Assembly (NCBI RefSeq): GCF_031877795.1 | Contig: NC_133942.1 | Location: 3,286,001 to 3,350,000 of the forward strand | Source of the DNA: Strix aluco | Taxonomy: Eukaryota > Chordata > Aves > Strigiformes > Strigidae | DNA length: 64,000 bases | Direction: 5' to 3' | Part shown: piece by piece, positions 10,619-24,144 of the stretch | Layout of the letters: the number at the start of each line of letters is the position of its first letter | How positions within the stretch are numbered: the stretch's first letter is position 1 | Made by a program: the position numbers and the translations under genes | The notes under the pieces: model-generated | What the model was told of the DNA's origin: nothing | What the model saw: the letters and a program-made list of their open reading frames with translations, nothing else | Databases searched by the model: none

Positions 10619-13258
10619 GTTCTGCTCAGGGAGTTCATCCCAGAGGCCAGAGGCCACCATGGCCTGCTTTTGAGGGGAGGCTCGGGGCACAGAGCCAAGA
10701 GCTCCTGGCCCTTTACTCTGGGTCAGGAATGGGCTGGCCCATTCCATGCATTTCCCATTTCAAAGGGACATTGGATCAGTCTCCCAGAGCACTGGGAGTC
10801 ATCGTGATGTGGAAGAGTCAGGAAAAACCCTGAGCTCCTGGCAAACATGAGTCAGCCTGCTGTGGACTTCAGTGGACACGGTGGCCTGGTTCCCATGCGT
10901 GCCAGGGATACCAGAGCTCATAGCCCCAAAGTGCCGCCTTCCTCAAGGGTATTTCCACACATTTTAGCACCATTCCTGAATCAACTGGTGCTTCTCTGCA
11001 ATCTCCTGCATTTTTTGTCTTCCATGGCATGGTGGCTTTTGGTGGCTGCTCAGGGGCTCGTGTGACGCAGTGTCCCCCAGAACAACAAAGGTTGCAATGG
11101 GCCTCTGGAGGTCTTCTGCTCCGATCCACTGCTCTGTGCAGACCAAACTTCCCAGGTACCTCCGCAGGCTCTGGGCCTTGTCCTGTTGACTTCTGAACAC
11201 TGCCACTGTCAGAGAGGTCCCTGTCTCTTGAGTAGCTCTTCCAGGGCTGCACCGTGAGCTCTGTCACTGCTTTTCCCAAAAAGACATTTCCCTTGTTGCA
11301 ACTTGTGGTTGTTGCCCCTTGCCCTTTTGCAGTGCACCTCTCAGGAGAGTCTGGCTCCATCCTCTCTCTAACCTCCTGGAGCTGATGGGAGACAGCAGTT
11401 CCATTCCCTCCTCCCCACTTTGCTCATCTCCGCCAGGCTCCACAAACCTAGTGCCCTCGGCCTCACCCCATACGTCCCTCGCTCCAGCCCTTACGTCCCG
11501 CCTGCTCCTCTGCCAGTACCTCTCTCCATGAGAGATCATCACCACCACCTCTCTTGCCCCTGGGGATGCAAAATGGGGCACACCAATCCAGATGTGTCCT
11601 CTGCAGAGGCAAGGGAAGGGCAACCCTCCCTCTCCTCAGCTTTCGACAAACAGCTTGAGTTGGAAAGGCCCTTTTGAGATGACCCACGCCAACCATGGAT
11701 CCACCAAACAGGTCTGCTTTCACCTGAACAAGGGCTTGAGGCCTGCTCCCCACCCTACCAGCCAGAGGCTCTCACAGCTGAGCCTCCCACAAGTGGGCCA
11801 CCAGATGACACTGAGGGTGCCAGCAGCACTGGTGAGCAGATGCCAGGGTTATGGGGTGAGGTCTGGAGATGGACAGGAAGTAACTATCAGGATTAGGAGT
11901 GAAGGCTCCCCCCGCCATTTACAGTGAAAGCCGTGCTGGGACAGATTTTCTCTCCTCTCTCCAGCCCTTCTGCCCAGAAGGGATTTCTAGTCAGTGGCAT
12001 AAAAATGAAACGCAGAGACGGCGGCATGCCTCGCACACACCCAGCCCTTGTGCTCTCCAACCTCTTAGCTCAAGCAGATCAAACCTAGAACTAGGTGGGT
12101 TTTAAAGTGGGATGAAACAACCCTGCTGAGAACGAGGTAGACAAGTGGGCATCCTTGACGTGTCATCACACGCACCACATGAAAACTGCCATTCAACCCG
12201 GGAAGAGCTGCACAAGAGACAGTGACCTCTCTGACAGCGGCAGTGTTCAGTCGTCAATGGCACAAGGCCCAGTGCTTCCTGAGGTAACTGGGAAGTTTGG
12301 TCTGCTCCGAGCAGGAGCAGAGGACTACCAGCGGTCCCGTCTGACCTTCATTACTCTGGGGTGCACTGGGTCTCATGGGCCCCTGAGCAGCCACCAAAAG
12401 CAACACCTTGCAAGGTAGCAGCAGCAGAACAGGCCAGCATAAAAGTTCCACTTGTTTCAGGAACGGTGCTAAAATGTGTGGCAAAGTCCTTGGGGAAAGC
12501 AGATGTATTGGAGGAATGAGGCTATGGGCTATGGTATCCCTGGCATGCCTGAGGCCGGGCCACCATGTCCACTGAAGTCCACAGCAGGCTGACTCATGTT
12601 TGCCAGGAGCTCAGGGTTTTTCCCAACTCTTCCACATCATGATGACTCCCAGTGCTCTGGGAGACTGATCCAATGTCCCTTTGAAACGGGAAATGCATGG
12701 AATGGGCCACCCCATCCCTGACCCATGGTAAAGGGCCAGGAGCTCTTGGCTCCGTGCCCCGAGCCTCTCCTCAAAAGCAGGCCATGGTGGCCTCTGGCGT
12801 CTGGGATGAACTCCCTGAGCCAAACAGGCCACGCTGGGTGTGGGTCTCTTTCAGGGAAGGGGCAAGGACGCGGACATGTCTTTGGTCGCAACACCAGTCT
12901 GTGGCAGAGCCTGATGAGCGTAATCAAAGACTTCCTGCCTACATGCCACCTGCCTACAAGGGGCATCCCCACAGACCACAATGGTGCTTCCTTGTCGTTG
13001 AGCTTTACCACATCTCTGGAGACGTGAGTCTCTTCTCCCACCATCTCCTGCGACCCTACCATGACCCGCTGGGAGAGAGATGTCTCCCAGTGTTGGCGTG
13101 ACGCCATGCACTGAAAGCACTTCAGAGCTGACTTGGGGTGTCCCTGAAACTGAATTTCATGGTGACTGGTTGCCAACCTCACGGTGAAGAAGGTGATGTA
13201 AGGAACTGATCCACGTCATGGAAAGCCGCTTAAAATCTCTGCACAGCTAGACTGAGAG
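10619..13258. other. Head-to-head intergenic region between units 1 and 2 genes
   Basis: No gene. Together with 9962-10618 this separates the divergent starts at 9931 (-) and 13490 (+), about 3.56 kb apart. It is the centre of the palindrome with the unpaired core at about 11270-12200. Confidence 0.6.
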
Positions 13259-13459
13259 CTCTGAGGAAATTGGTCTTAGCAGGCGTGAACACAACTTAGT
13301 TATATTGATATTAGATGATATGCAGCAGGAGCAAAATATTTCAGATGAAAGAGGCAAGGGCTGAATCACCACCGAGTCCTCGGCAAGCGACAACTGCTAG
13401 GTGTTCAGATGCTTCATGAGCAAGGAATGTTTGTGGCCCCACGGGGCTCGGGGACACAG

Positions 13460-13526
13460 CATAAAAGCCTGCGCTGCTCCAGGCTCTGCATCCTCCTCTC
13501 TTGCCTCTCTTTCCTCGAGGAACGAG
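13460..13526 (+). promoter_or_regulatory. Keratin core promoter and non-coding exon 1, + gene, unit 2
   Basis: TATA-type box 13460-13467, 37-nt exon 1 at 13490-13526, donor at 13527. The sequence is unchanged from unit 1. Confidence 0.85.
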
Positions 13527-14320
13527 GTAAGCCTGAGTCTGCTGCATCTCTCTCTCTGTGGGCTGAACTGCTGTCATGGTGGCTGCTCAGGTTGACACTT
13601 GGGCTGCCTCGGCTTGGCCCTGCAATAGAACAGTTGAAGGGCTGTCACCTCTTTCCCTTTTGGCGGAGGTGGCTGGGGAGGCCTGGGAAGAGGGGGTTCT
13701 TCCAAGCAGAAGGGAATCAATGGGGCTCAGCTGCAGGGAGGCCTGCCCACCAGAATTTGCACCTGCAGCAGATGGTCTCTAACCAAATGACCAGGTGCAT
13801 TCAGTGCCTTCAAGATCAGCACTGCGCATTCTGGAGGTGGGCTGTGATCAGTGTTTCCACGGGTGCTTCAAACCCACTGTGCTGGGTCCTATCCCTACGT
13901 AGGTCAGCCTTCCTGTACCGTGCCACTTGGATGGCACGATGAGGATCGTGGGAGCTGTAGGCACACTGTGTGTTTCTAAGAGGTGTTTTCCGAGGCACCT
14001 GTTTGTGCTGGGATAATTACATCAATCTTCCTCCCTGCTCTTGTACCGGGAAATGCAGCAGAATGTCCTGTTGGAATCAGCAGGCAGTTAGGCACATCTC
14101 TGCTGCAGTCCTTCCAATCCAGCCTTAACGCAGGATGTCACGCTGTTGTGCGTGTTAGCAAGATCATGTGCAGGCCCTTTCTCCACATGGAGCTAGAAAT
14201 GGAGGTGGAGGGCAGCAAAGTGTATCTGCAGAGAGAGCTGAGGAAATGATTGACAGGTTGATCTTGGGGTCTGTGTTTCCTGCCTGCTCTGTGTTTCAGG
14301 TTTGCCTCCCTTACCGAGAG

Positions 14321-14638
14321 ATGTCTTGCTGCAGACCCTGTCCCCCACGCCCCTGCGGTGCCTCTGGCCCAACCCCACTGGCAAGCAGCTGCACTGAGCC
14401 CTGTGTCGCCCGCTGTGCTGACTCGACGGTGTTCATCGAGGCCTCCCCGGTGGTGGTGACCCTGCCGGGCCCCATCCTCACCTCTTTCCCCCAGAGCACA
14501 GCCGTGGGATCCTCTCTGTCGGCTGCTGTTGGGAGCTCCCTCAGCTCCGGGGGGGTTCCCATCTCTTCTGGGGGCTCCCTTGGCCTGGGAGGGTCAGGGC
14601 TGTGTCTGCCTCCCCCCTTCTGCAGTATGAACTGCTGA
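14321..14638 (+). CDS. Feather beta-keratin, + copy, unit 2
   Basis: Encodes the same 105 residues as the gene at 3703. Codon 2 is TCT here (also in units 3 and 4) against TCG in unit 1, a silent change. The splice acceptor ends at 14299 and the leader is 21 nt. Nothing suggests loss of function. Confidence 0.95.
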   Translation: MSCCRPCPPRPCGASGPTPLASSCTEPCVARCADSTVFIEASPVVVTLPGPILTSFPQSTAVGSSLSAAVGSSLSSGGVPISSGGSLGLGGSGLCLPPPFCSMNC

Positions 14639-15063
14639 ATGCGGCAGGTCATCCTTTTTGGAGCAGGCTGGAAGACAAAGACCTTTCAGCAGCAGGATCA
14701 TGGCCCTGGCTTGCAGACGGGCTGGGTGTCCTCACCTCACCTGTCAGGAGGGATCTGTGCCCACTTCTCCTCACTGCACAGCAGGCCTTGTCATGTCTCC
14801 TATGGTTCTGCTTCGCTCTGAGCTCCTCGAGAAAGGGCTCGTTCTCTTCTGCTTTGCTGAACTTCCTGCTGCTGGGGAGAGGGTGCTGGAGTTAGGGACT
14901 GCTCTTGGTGGTCTGGGATGGCCAGCAGGTAGAGCAGAATGGGAAAAGGCAAGCGCTTTGTGTGGAGCTTGTCCTTGGGAAACGGGCCATTCTCTGTGCC
15001 TCCCTGAACCCTGCAGATGTGTTTCTTGGTCTCTGTTCTGTGCCACTGCGTTTCTTCCTTCTC

Positions 15064-15069
15064 ATTAAA
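15064..15069 (+). promoter_or_regulatory. Polyadenylation signal, + keratin gene, unit 2
   Basis: ATTAAA, 425 nt after the stop codon. Confidence 0.75.
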
Positions 15070-15804
15070 GACTTTGTGCAGCAGAGCTGTGTGGAGTCCT
15101 GTGGTGGTTTGTTCTCCTCCTGCCTCAGTTAACCCTCTGCTCTGCAAGGAAGAGCAAGTGGCCTCTGTGCCGAGCTTACGCCCAGTTGAGAGTGGAGTTC
15201 CAACGCACCGAAAGTAAGCAAGCAGGCAAGAGAAAGACCAGAAAGCCTTGGCAAAACGGAGAGTGAGCGTCTAACGTGGTGATCTCAGCCCTGTGATACC
15301 TCTCATGGTCAGCCTTGAGTCTGGCCACTGAAAGCACTCAAGAGCTGATCTCAGTTCTTCTGCCAGTGTACCCGGCGCATCTTTGCATGTATGGTCAGGA
15401 AGCAGTGACTTTTCACTGCGTGCCCTGAGTACCCCCAGCAGAGGAGAGAAGCAGGCTTATGAACTGGGCTGAGATGACAACACTCCTTGAGGTGGCAGGA
15501 CAAAATGGACACGTGTGCTCAGCTGAGTTGTGGAGGGCTCCTTCAGAAACAGGCAGGGACAAGTTGCCTTTCTGAACCTGAATCTCAGCCAGAGCCGGGC
15601 CATTTGGAAGTCAGGTTTATTCCTCCTTTTGTTTTGGTGATGCACCTTGCTGCTCACAGGTGTTTTGGAGGAAAAAAGCACCTAAGCTGCTCAGCAGAAA
15701 AGCAAGGCCTCCTACATGCAAGTGTGCAGCCAAGCACAAAGAAATATCCAGTGTCCCTGCTCAGTCTCACAGATGATGCATTTCTCTCCTCAGTGCTGCG
15801 CCAC

Positions 15805-16853
15805 TGTGCTGGGTTTGTGTGGTGGGGGGTTTTGGTAGCGGGAGGAGGGGGCTACAGTGGTGGCCCCCTGTGTGAAGCTTCTCTAAAGCTCTTCCGCCTC
15901 CAGCTCAGACCTGCCTCTGGCCAAGGCCGAGCCAATCAGCGACAGTGGCTGCACGTCTGCGATACCGTATCTAAGAAGGGGAATCTGAGAGGGGGTTGGG
16001 ACTCACGAGGAGGAGTTTCGAGGAGGACCCCTGTGCAAACACCGAGGCCAGTGGAGGAAGGAGGAGGAAGCAGAGGAGGCGCACCGGAGCAGAGAGCCCC
16101 CCTGTATCCCCTGGTGAGACGGCAGGGCCACCACCCCCCCGCCCCGACCCGCCACCCATGGAGGTCACCGGTGGAGCAGAGATCTGCCTGCGGCCTGTGG
16201 AGGACCTCACACCAGAGTAGGTGGCTGCGCACGAAGAAGGCCGAGACTCTGAGGGAAGAAGACCCCACTGTTGTATTTTGGTGCTGGGAGGACTGCAACA
16301 CGCGGCAGGGGACTCATGCCGAGCAGCCCAGGAATGGCTGCATCCCATGGCAAGAACTCATGCCAGAGAAATTTCATGAAGGACTGTCTCCCATGACAGG
16401 GGAGCCACATGGAGCAGAGGGAAGAATGCAGAAGAGTGCTTTCCCCCCTCTCCCTTTTTGAACAAGCGGCGGACTGACCACACCCCCCATCCCCTGCCCC
16501 TGCACCGCTGGAGCGAGGAGGTAGAGATACCAGGAATAAAACTGAGCCCAGGAGGAAGGGAAGCATGGGGGAAGATGTTTTTAAGATGTGGTAATGCTTC
16601 TCACCATCCCATTCTGTCAGTTAAGTGTTGTGGTTAGTGTTTCGAATTAAAGTGATGTTCTTTGATTTCTTCCCCTAACGAGCCTGCGTTTTGCCCTTGA
16701 CCATAATGAGTGAGACACCCCTCCCTGTCCTTATCTCGATCCCTGACCCTTTTTCTTTGTTTTCTCCTTCCCCGTGCTGGCGGGGAAGGGCTTAGGGAAT
16801 GGCTGCATGGTCTCAGGTCCATTGCTCTTCTGGCCACGGTCACATGGCCGCGG
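15805..16853 (+). mobile_element. Solo LTR, unit 2
   Basis: Same insertion site and boundaries as the LTR at 5187, so it is a copy made by unit duplication and not an independent insertion. It carries the B-type bases shared with unit 4 at 16554, 16665 and 16687. Confidence 0.7.
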
Positions 16854-19098
16854 TGTTTTTGAAAGACAAATCTCCTATTGTTTTATTGTCTGCACGGGGT
16901 GTTCTCAGCCACTGCCAGCTTAGATTTAGGTTGGGACTTCAGGTCACATTGACCCTGAGGTAAAACGTCTTAGTCCTAGGCAGTGTTTGTTCCCCAAACA
17001 AGTTGCCTAGCAGTGTTGTAGGGAAGGGGGCTTTACTGTTTCCCTGGGCACCAGGTAAAGAAGGGAGGACGGGAAGGCAGCTGTGTGGAGACAACCAGGC
17101 ATGGTGGCAGTTGTGGGGTGGGCTAATAGCCCCCCCTTTGCTTCTCAAACTTAGCTGAGGGGGAATCCAAGCCTGCTGAGAGCAGTAGGGTGGGGACATT
17201 GCTGCAGGGAAGATGGTGACCTCCTGGCAGCACCTCCAGCCTCACGGAGACGCAGGGTGGGGTCAACCCTTGATCAAAGACCACAACTGCTGTGCACGTT
17301 CTTGGTGTGTAGGGGTGGGAGAGTTCTATGGAAAGCGCAAGGTAGAGCCTGGCTGAGGAAAAGTGTGGAGGGGCAACGTGAGAATAAATGGGAGGTGTGG
17401 ATGACTTGGAGGGAGACAGGAGACACCTTGTGTCGGTGGAATAGGTTTGTCTGGATGGTTTTGCCAGCTCTGGCAAGCACTGTGCAATGCCTGAGCATGG
17501 ACCAAAATACCAAACGGCCTGCAAAACCGAACATTTCCATCACTAGATGAAAACAGCTCTGATTCCCTTTTGGCTCTGGAGGAGGAGAGTGGTGCTGAGT
17601 AGATGGTATGGAGGTGGTACATGTGGCAGGGCCTGTCTGCATGCAGGGCAAGGGTGGGAGGTGGTTGCAGTGGAGATGGCGAGCACGAGGAGCGGCTTGA
17701 GGAACGGTGTGTGCAGGCAGCTGGAGGGAGGAGGCCGGCCAGTCTGTGAAGTGGAGGAGCAGGAGGCCGTCCAGGCTCTGATCTGGAGGAGCAGGAGGCA
17801 ACGCTGCCCACAGGTGCGCTGGTGGAATAGTGCTGAGCACAGCTGCCTTCCAAGCAGTTGACCCGTCTTCGTGATTCCTGGCCAATGCTGGCAAACGGCT
17901 CTTCAGCCTGGCTCCAGGACGGGTGCCTTCACATCTTCTGCAGGCAGGCTCTTCTGCTCAGAAACCACGCAGCTTTCCCCTGGGGTTTCAAGCCACGGCC
18001 CTCGCCTCCCTGCAGCCTTGAGACCAGCTGAGACCAGTGCTTTCTGCCTGCTGGGAGGGCTCCAGGCTTGAGTCTTCACTGCAGTGCTGGTACGGGAGCC
18101 AGGAGAGAGGCTTTTTTGGCCTGGCACAGAGCTGGTCCTGCTGCTGCGGCTGCTGTGGCTGGTTGCACCTGGCGAGGAAAGCGTACTGCCGTGGCAGGGT
18201 GCAGATGAAGATCAATAATGCCTGAGTGGTGCTCAAGGGACAGACTGTGCTTCATGAGGCCGGGTATGCAATTTGGCTGTGTGGTGAGAGGAGGCCTATT
18301 CTTTGTGCGATGGCTCAAAGGCCTGTCCGTCTGAGCTGAAGTCACCCTGGAGACGCTGACCTACCCTCTCCAGGCTCCGGCATCGCAGAGACACCCTGAA
18401 GTTTACTGGAACTGCGTGTAACAATGCTCCTGGAAACTAAGAACTGAGACACCCTCATTGCTCTTGCAGCTTACGGCCTGTGGGCCAAGGCAAACACAAG
18501 GCGCCTCTCATAACTGGATTCTCTACCGAACGGGGACAAAGCTTCTCAAGTCTCTCACTCCAGGGTTGCTTAAAGGAAAAAAAGCCATGCTCTTTGCTGT
18601 GCTGACAGTCAAAAACCATCCTGGGCAGTGGGGTTGTATGTGGGGTTTGTGTTAGCACACAAGTTACAGACTCCCACTCTGTCATCAGCAGTCCTACGAG
18701 TAGGTGGAGTTAAGAACGGGAGGATCATGATTGCGCATGTCAGTTCCCTATGGAAATGCCCACCCTAACCTCATCTGGCACTCACACTGCCTACCTCCAG
18801 CCATGAAAAGGGGTGCTTTTCTCCTTTCCTCTCCATACGCATGCTCTGGAATTTATTCCCACAGCACCATAGAAAAAGAGAGAAGTGCCATGACTGTTTT
18901 TCATACGATGTTTGTGAGCAAAAATTAAGAGGACCAAAATGCTCATTCAAACTATCTGTATTAAATACCTCAAGGAACAATGTGGCAACTGGCCCCACAG
19001 GCCCATGATCAGCAGGTTACAGATTCATGCACAACGACTCTGAGCCTTTTTGGTGCTCTGCTATCAGTTGAGGGAGCTCTATCCCCAACTGGTGGTGA
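16854..19098. other. Linker, right part, unit 2
   Basis: Non-coding as far as I can see, same content as 6236-8480. One open frame of unit 1 is interrupted here by a single-base change near 18226, which argues that these frames are not under coding constraint. Confidence 0.5.
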
Positions 19099-19203
19099 GC
19101 TCAGGACAGAAGTCAGTGCTCTTCCTTGCAGAGCAGAGGGTTAACTGAGGCAGGAGGAGAACAAACCACCACAGGACTCCACACAGCTCTGCTGCACAAA
19201 GTC

Positions 19204-19209
19204 TTTAAT
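19204..19209 (-). promoter_or_regulatory. Polyadenylation signal, - keratin gene, unit 2
   Basis: ATTAAA on the - strand, 425 nt past the stop. Confidence 0.75.
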
Positions 19210-19634
19210 GAGAAGGAAGAAACGCAGTGGCACAGAACAGAGACCAAGAAACACATCTGCAGGGTTCAGGGAGGCACAGAGAATGGCCCGTTTCCCAAGG
19301 ACAAGCTCCACACAAAGCGCTTGCCTTTTCCCATTCTGCTCTACCTGCTGGCCATCCCAGACCACCAAGAGCAGTCCCTAACTCCGGCACCCTCCCCCCA
19401 GCAGCACGAAGTTCAGCAAAGCAGAAGAGAACGAGCCCTTTCTCGAGGAGCTCAGAGTGAAGCAGAACCACAGGAGACATGACGAGGCCTGCTGTGCAGT
19501 GAGGAGAAGTGGGCACAGATCCCTCCTGACAGGTGAGGTGAGCACACCCAGCCCGTCTGCAAGCCAGGGCCACGCTCCTGCTGCTGCAAGGTCCCTGTCT
19601 TCCATCCTGCTCCAAAGGACACGATCCACCAGCT

Positions 19635-19952
19635 TCAGCAGTTCATACTGCAGCGGGGGGGAGGCAGACACAGCCCTGACCCTCCCAGGCCAAGGGAGCC
19701 CCCAGAAGAGATGGGAACCCCCCCGGAGCTGAGGGAGCTGCCAACAGCAGCCGACAGAGAGGATCCCACGGCTGTGCTCTGGGGGAAAGAGGTGAGGATG
19801 GGGCCCGGCAGGGTCACCACCACCGGGGAGGCCTCGATGAACACCGTCGAGTCAGCACAGCGGGCGACACAGGGCTCAGTGCAGCTGCTTGCCAGTGGGG
19901 TTGGGCCAGAGGCACCGCAGGGGCGTGGGGGACAGGGTCTGCAGCACGACAT
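19635..19952 (-). CDS. Feather beta-keratin, - copy, unit 2
   Basis: Protein identical to the - copy of unit 1 (Arg100). It has a silent change in the VGSS region (c to g at 19741 on the + strand). The intron and 21-nt leader are conserved. Divergent partner is the + gene at 24939. Confidence 0.95.
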   Translation of the reverse strand: MSCCRPCPPRPCGASGPTPLASSCTEPCVARCADSTVFIEASPVVVTLPGPILTSFPQSTAVGSSLSAAVGSSLSSGGVPISSGGSLGLGGSGLCLPPPRCSMNC

Positions 19953-20512
19953 CTCTCGGTGAAGGAGGCAAACCTGAAACACAGAGCAGGCAGGAAGCAC
20001 CAAATTCAGTATCAGCCTGTCTTTCTTTTCCTCAGCTCTCTCTGTGGACACTGTATGCTTTAAAAGCTCAGACTGTGCCTACATCTCCCACAACCCTCAT
20101 TGTGCCCTCCGAGTTGCACGGTACAGGAAGGCTGACCCACGTAGGGATAGGACCCACCACAGTGGGTTTGAAGCACCCGTGGAAACACTGATCACAGCCC
20201 ACCTCCAGAATGCGCAGTACTGATCTTGAAGGCACTGGATGCACCTGGCCGTTTGGTTAGAGATCATCTGCTGCAGGTGCAAATTCTGGTGGGCAGGCCT
20301 CCCTGCAGCTGAGCCCCATTGATTCCCTTCTGCTTGGAAGAACCCCCTCTTCCCAGGCCTCCCCAGCCACCTCCTCCAAGAGGGAAAGAGGTGACAGCCC
20401 TTCAACTGTTCTATTGCAGGGCCAAGCCGAGGCAGCCCAAGTGTCAACCTGAGCAGCCACCATGACAGCAGTTCAGCCCACAGAGAGAGAGATGCAGCAG
20501 ACTCAGGCTTAC

Positions 20513-20579
20513 CTCGTTCCTCGAGGAAAGAGAGGCAAGAGAGGAGGATGCAGAGCCTGGAGCAGCGCAGGCTTTTATG
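20513..20579 (-). promoter_or_regulatory. Keratin core promoter and non-coding exon 1, - gene, unit 2
   Basis: TATA-type box 20572-20579 and 37-nt exon 1 at 20513-20549, same geometry as the other copies. Confidence 0.85.
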
Positions 20580-21236
20580 CTGTGTCCCCGAGCCCCGTGG
20601 GGCCACAAACATTCCTTGCTCATGAAGCATCTGAACACCTAGCAGTTGTCGCTTGCCGAGGACTCGCTGGTGATTCAGCCCTTGCCTCTTTCATCCGAAA
20701 TGTTGTGATCCCGCTTCACACCACTGAACATCGAAACGATTCATCTGTGTCCCAGCTTCCTAAGTCCAATCAACTCAGTGGTCTCAGGCTAGTGTACAAG
20801 GGGATTTGAAGTGCGTTTGCATGATACAGATTGCCTTTGTCACTTTGCCTTCTTCATGGCGAGCATGGCCACCAGTCACAGTGAAATTCAGCTTTGAGGG
20901 ACACCTCAAGTCAAGTGCTGTCAGTGCAGGCACTCCGGTTAACCCTGAGAGACATTTCCCCCCACGGGTCATCGCAGACACACTGTGAGTAAGTTCAGGC
21001 AGCAGGGCAAGACGGCACAATCCCCTATGGTGGGAGAAGAGACTCATCTCACCAGGGGTGAGGCAAAGCTCAACTCAACGGCAAAGTCTGTTGTGGGCTG
21101 GAAGGATGTCCCCTGTGGGCAGGACTGATGGCCGTGAGGACCTTGCTTACGCTCATCAGGCTCTGCCACAGAGGGTGATGTGAGCAAAGCCGTGCCCACG
21201 TCCTTCCCTGAAGGAGACCCACACGCAAATTGACCT

Positions 21237-23876
21237 GTTCTGCTCAGGGAGTTCATCCCAGAGGCCAGAGGCCACCATGGCCTGCTTTTGAGGGGAGGCT
21301 CGGGGCACAGAGCCAAGAGCTCCTGGCCCTTTACTCTGGGTCAGGAATGGGCTGGCCCATTCCATGCATTTCCCATTTCAAAGGGACATTGGATCAGTCT
21401 CCCAGAGCACTGGGAGTCATCGTGATGTGGAAGAGTCAGGAAAAACCCTGAGCTCCTGGCAAACATGAGTCAGCCTGCTGTGGACTTCAGTGGACACGGT
21501 GGCCTGGTTCCCATGCGTGCCAGGGATACCAGAGCTCATAGCCCCAAAGTGCCGCCTTCCTCAAGGGTATTTCCACACATTTTAGCACCATTCCTGAATC
21601 AACTGGTGCTTCTCTGCAATCTCCTGCATTTTTTGTCTTCCGTGGCATGGTGGCTTTTGGTGGCTGCTCAGGGGCTCGTGTGACGCAGTGTCCCCCAGAA
21701 CAACAAAGGTTGCAATGGGCCTCTGGAGGTCTTCTGCTCCGATCCACTGCTCTGTGCAGACCAAACTTCCCAGGTACCTCCGCAGGCTCTGGGCCTTGTC
21801 CTGTTGACTTCTGAACACTGCCACTGTCAGAGAGGTCCCTGTCTCTTGAGTAGCTCTTCCAGGGCTGCACCATGAGCTGTGTCACTGCTTTTCCCAAAAA
21901 GACATTTCCCTTGTTGCAACTTGTGGTTGTTGCCCCTTGCCCTTTTGCAGTGCACCTCTCAGGAGAGTCTGGCTCCATCCTCTCTCTAACCTCCTGGAGC
22001 TGATGGGAGACAGCTGTTCCATTCCCTCCTCCCCGCTTTGCTCATCTCCGCCAGGCTCCACAAACCTAGTGCCCTCGGCCTCACCCCATACGTCCCTCGC
22101 TCCAGCCCTTACGTCCCGCCTGCTCCTCTGCCAGTACCTCTCTCCATGAGAGATCATCACCACCACCTCTCTTGCCCCTGGGGATGCAAAATGGGGCACA
22201 CCAATCCAGATGTGTCCTCTGCAGAGGCAAGGGAAGGGCAACCCTCCCTCCCCTCAGCTTTCGACAAACAGCTTGAGTTGGAAAGGCCCTTTTGAGATGA
22301 CCCACGCCAACCATGGATCCACCAAACAGGTCTGCTTTCACCTGAACAGGGGCTTGAGGCCTGCTCCCCACCCTACCAGCCAGAGGCTCTCACAGCTGAG
22401 CCTCCCACAAGTGGGCCACCAGATGACACTGAGGGTGCCAGCAGCACTGGTGAGCAGATGCCAGGGTTATGGGGTGAGGTCTGGAGATGGACAGGAAGTA
22501 ACTATCAGGATTAGGAGTGAAGGCTCCCCCCGCCATTTACAGTGAAAGCCGTGCTGGGACAGATTTTCTCTCCTCTCTCCAGCCTTTCTGCCCAGAAGGG
22601 ATTTCTATTCAGTGGCATAAAAATGAAACGCAGAGACGGCGGCATGCCTCGCACACACCCAGCCCTTGTGCTCTCCAACCTCTTAGCTCAAGCAGATCAA
22701 ACCTAGAACTAGGTGGGTTTTAAAGTGGGATGAAACAACCCTGCTGAGAACGAGGTAGACAAGTGGGCATCCTTGACATGTCATCACACGCACCACATGA
22801 AAACTGCCATTCAACCCGGGAAGAGCTGCACAAGAGACAGTGACCTCTCTGACAGCGGCAGTGTTCAGTCGTCAATGGCACAAGGCCCAGTGCTTCCTGA
22901 GGTAACTGGGAAGTTTGGTCTGCTCCGAGCAGGAGCAGAGGACTACCAGCGGTCCCGTCTGACCTTCATTACTCTGGGGTGCACTGGGTCTCATGGGCCC
23001 CTGAGCAGCCACCAAAAGCAACACCTTGCAAGGTAGCAGCAGCAGAACAGGCCAGCATAAAAGTTCCACTTGTTTCAGGAACGGTGCTAAAATGTGTGGC
23101 AAAGTCCTTGGGGAAAGCAGATGTATTGGAGGAATGAGGCTATGGGCTATGGTATCCCTGGCATGCCTGAAGCCGGGCCACCATGTCCACTGAAGTCCAC
23201 AGCAGGCTGACTCATGTTTGCCAGGAGCTCAGGGTTTTTCCCAACTCTTCCACATCACGATGACTCCCAGTGCTCTGGGAGACTGATCCAATGTCCCTTT
23301 GAAACGGGAAATGCATGGAATGGGCCACCCCATCCCTGACCCATGGTAAAGGGCCAGGAGCTCTTGGCTCCGTGCCCCGAGCCTCTCCTCAAAAGCAGGC
23401 CATGGTGGCCTCTGGCGTCTGGGATGAACTCCCTGAGCCAAACAGGCCACGCTGGGTGTGGGTCTCTTTCAGGGAAGGGGCAAGGACGCGGACATGTCTT
23501 TGATCGCAACACCAGTCTGTGGCAGAGCCTGATGAGCGTAATCAAAGACTTCCTGCCTACATGCCACCTGCCTACAAGGGGCATCCCCACAGACCACAAT
23601 GGTGCTTCCTTGTCGTTGAGCTTTACCGCATCTCTGGAGACGTGAGTCTCTTCTCCCACCATCTCCTGCGACCCTACCATGACCCGCTGGGAGAGAGATG
23701 TCTCCCAGTGTTGGCGTGACGCCATGCACTGAAAGCACTTCAGAGCTGACTTGGGGTGTCCCTGAAACTGAATTTCACGGTGACTGGTTGCCAACCTCAC
23801 GGTGAAGAAGGTGATGTAAGGAACTGATCCACGTCATGGAAAGCCGCTTAAAATCTCTGCACAGCTAGACTGAGAG
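21237..23876. other. Head-to-head intergenic region between units 2 and 3 genes
   Basis: No gene. Palindrome centre equivalent to 10619-13258. Confidence 0.6.
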
Positions 23877-24077
23877 CTCTGAGGAAATTGGTCTTAGCAG
23901 GCGTGAACACAACTTAGTTATATTGATATTAGATGATATGCAGCAGGAGCAAAATATTTCAGATGAAAGAGGCAAGGGCTGAATCACCACCGAGTCCTCG
24001 GCAAGCGACAACTGCTAGGTGTTCAGATGCTTCATGAGCAAGGAATGTTTGTGGCCCCACGGGGCTCGGGGACACAG

Positions 24078-24144
24078 CATAAAAGCCTGCGCTGCTCCAG
24101 GCTCTGCATCCTCCTCTCTTGCCTCTCTTTCCTCGAGGAACGAG
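24078..24144 (+). promoter_or_regulatory. Keratin core promoter and non-coding exon 1, + gene, unit 3
   Basis: TATA-type box 24078-24085, exon 1 at 24108-24144, donor at 24145. Confidence 0.85.

Larger units (their letters stand above)
10619..21236. repeat. Feather-keratin tandem unit 2
   Basis: Exactly 10,618 bp, same layout as unit 1, with scattered single-base differences and no net length change. It carries the 'B' alleles at diagnostic sites (for example G at 12885, A at 16665, C at 20589) that it shares with unit 4. Confidence 0.95.
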
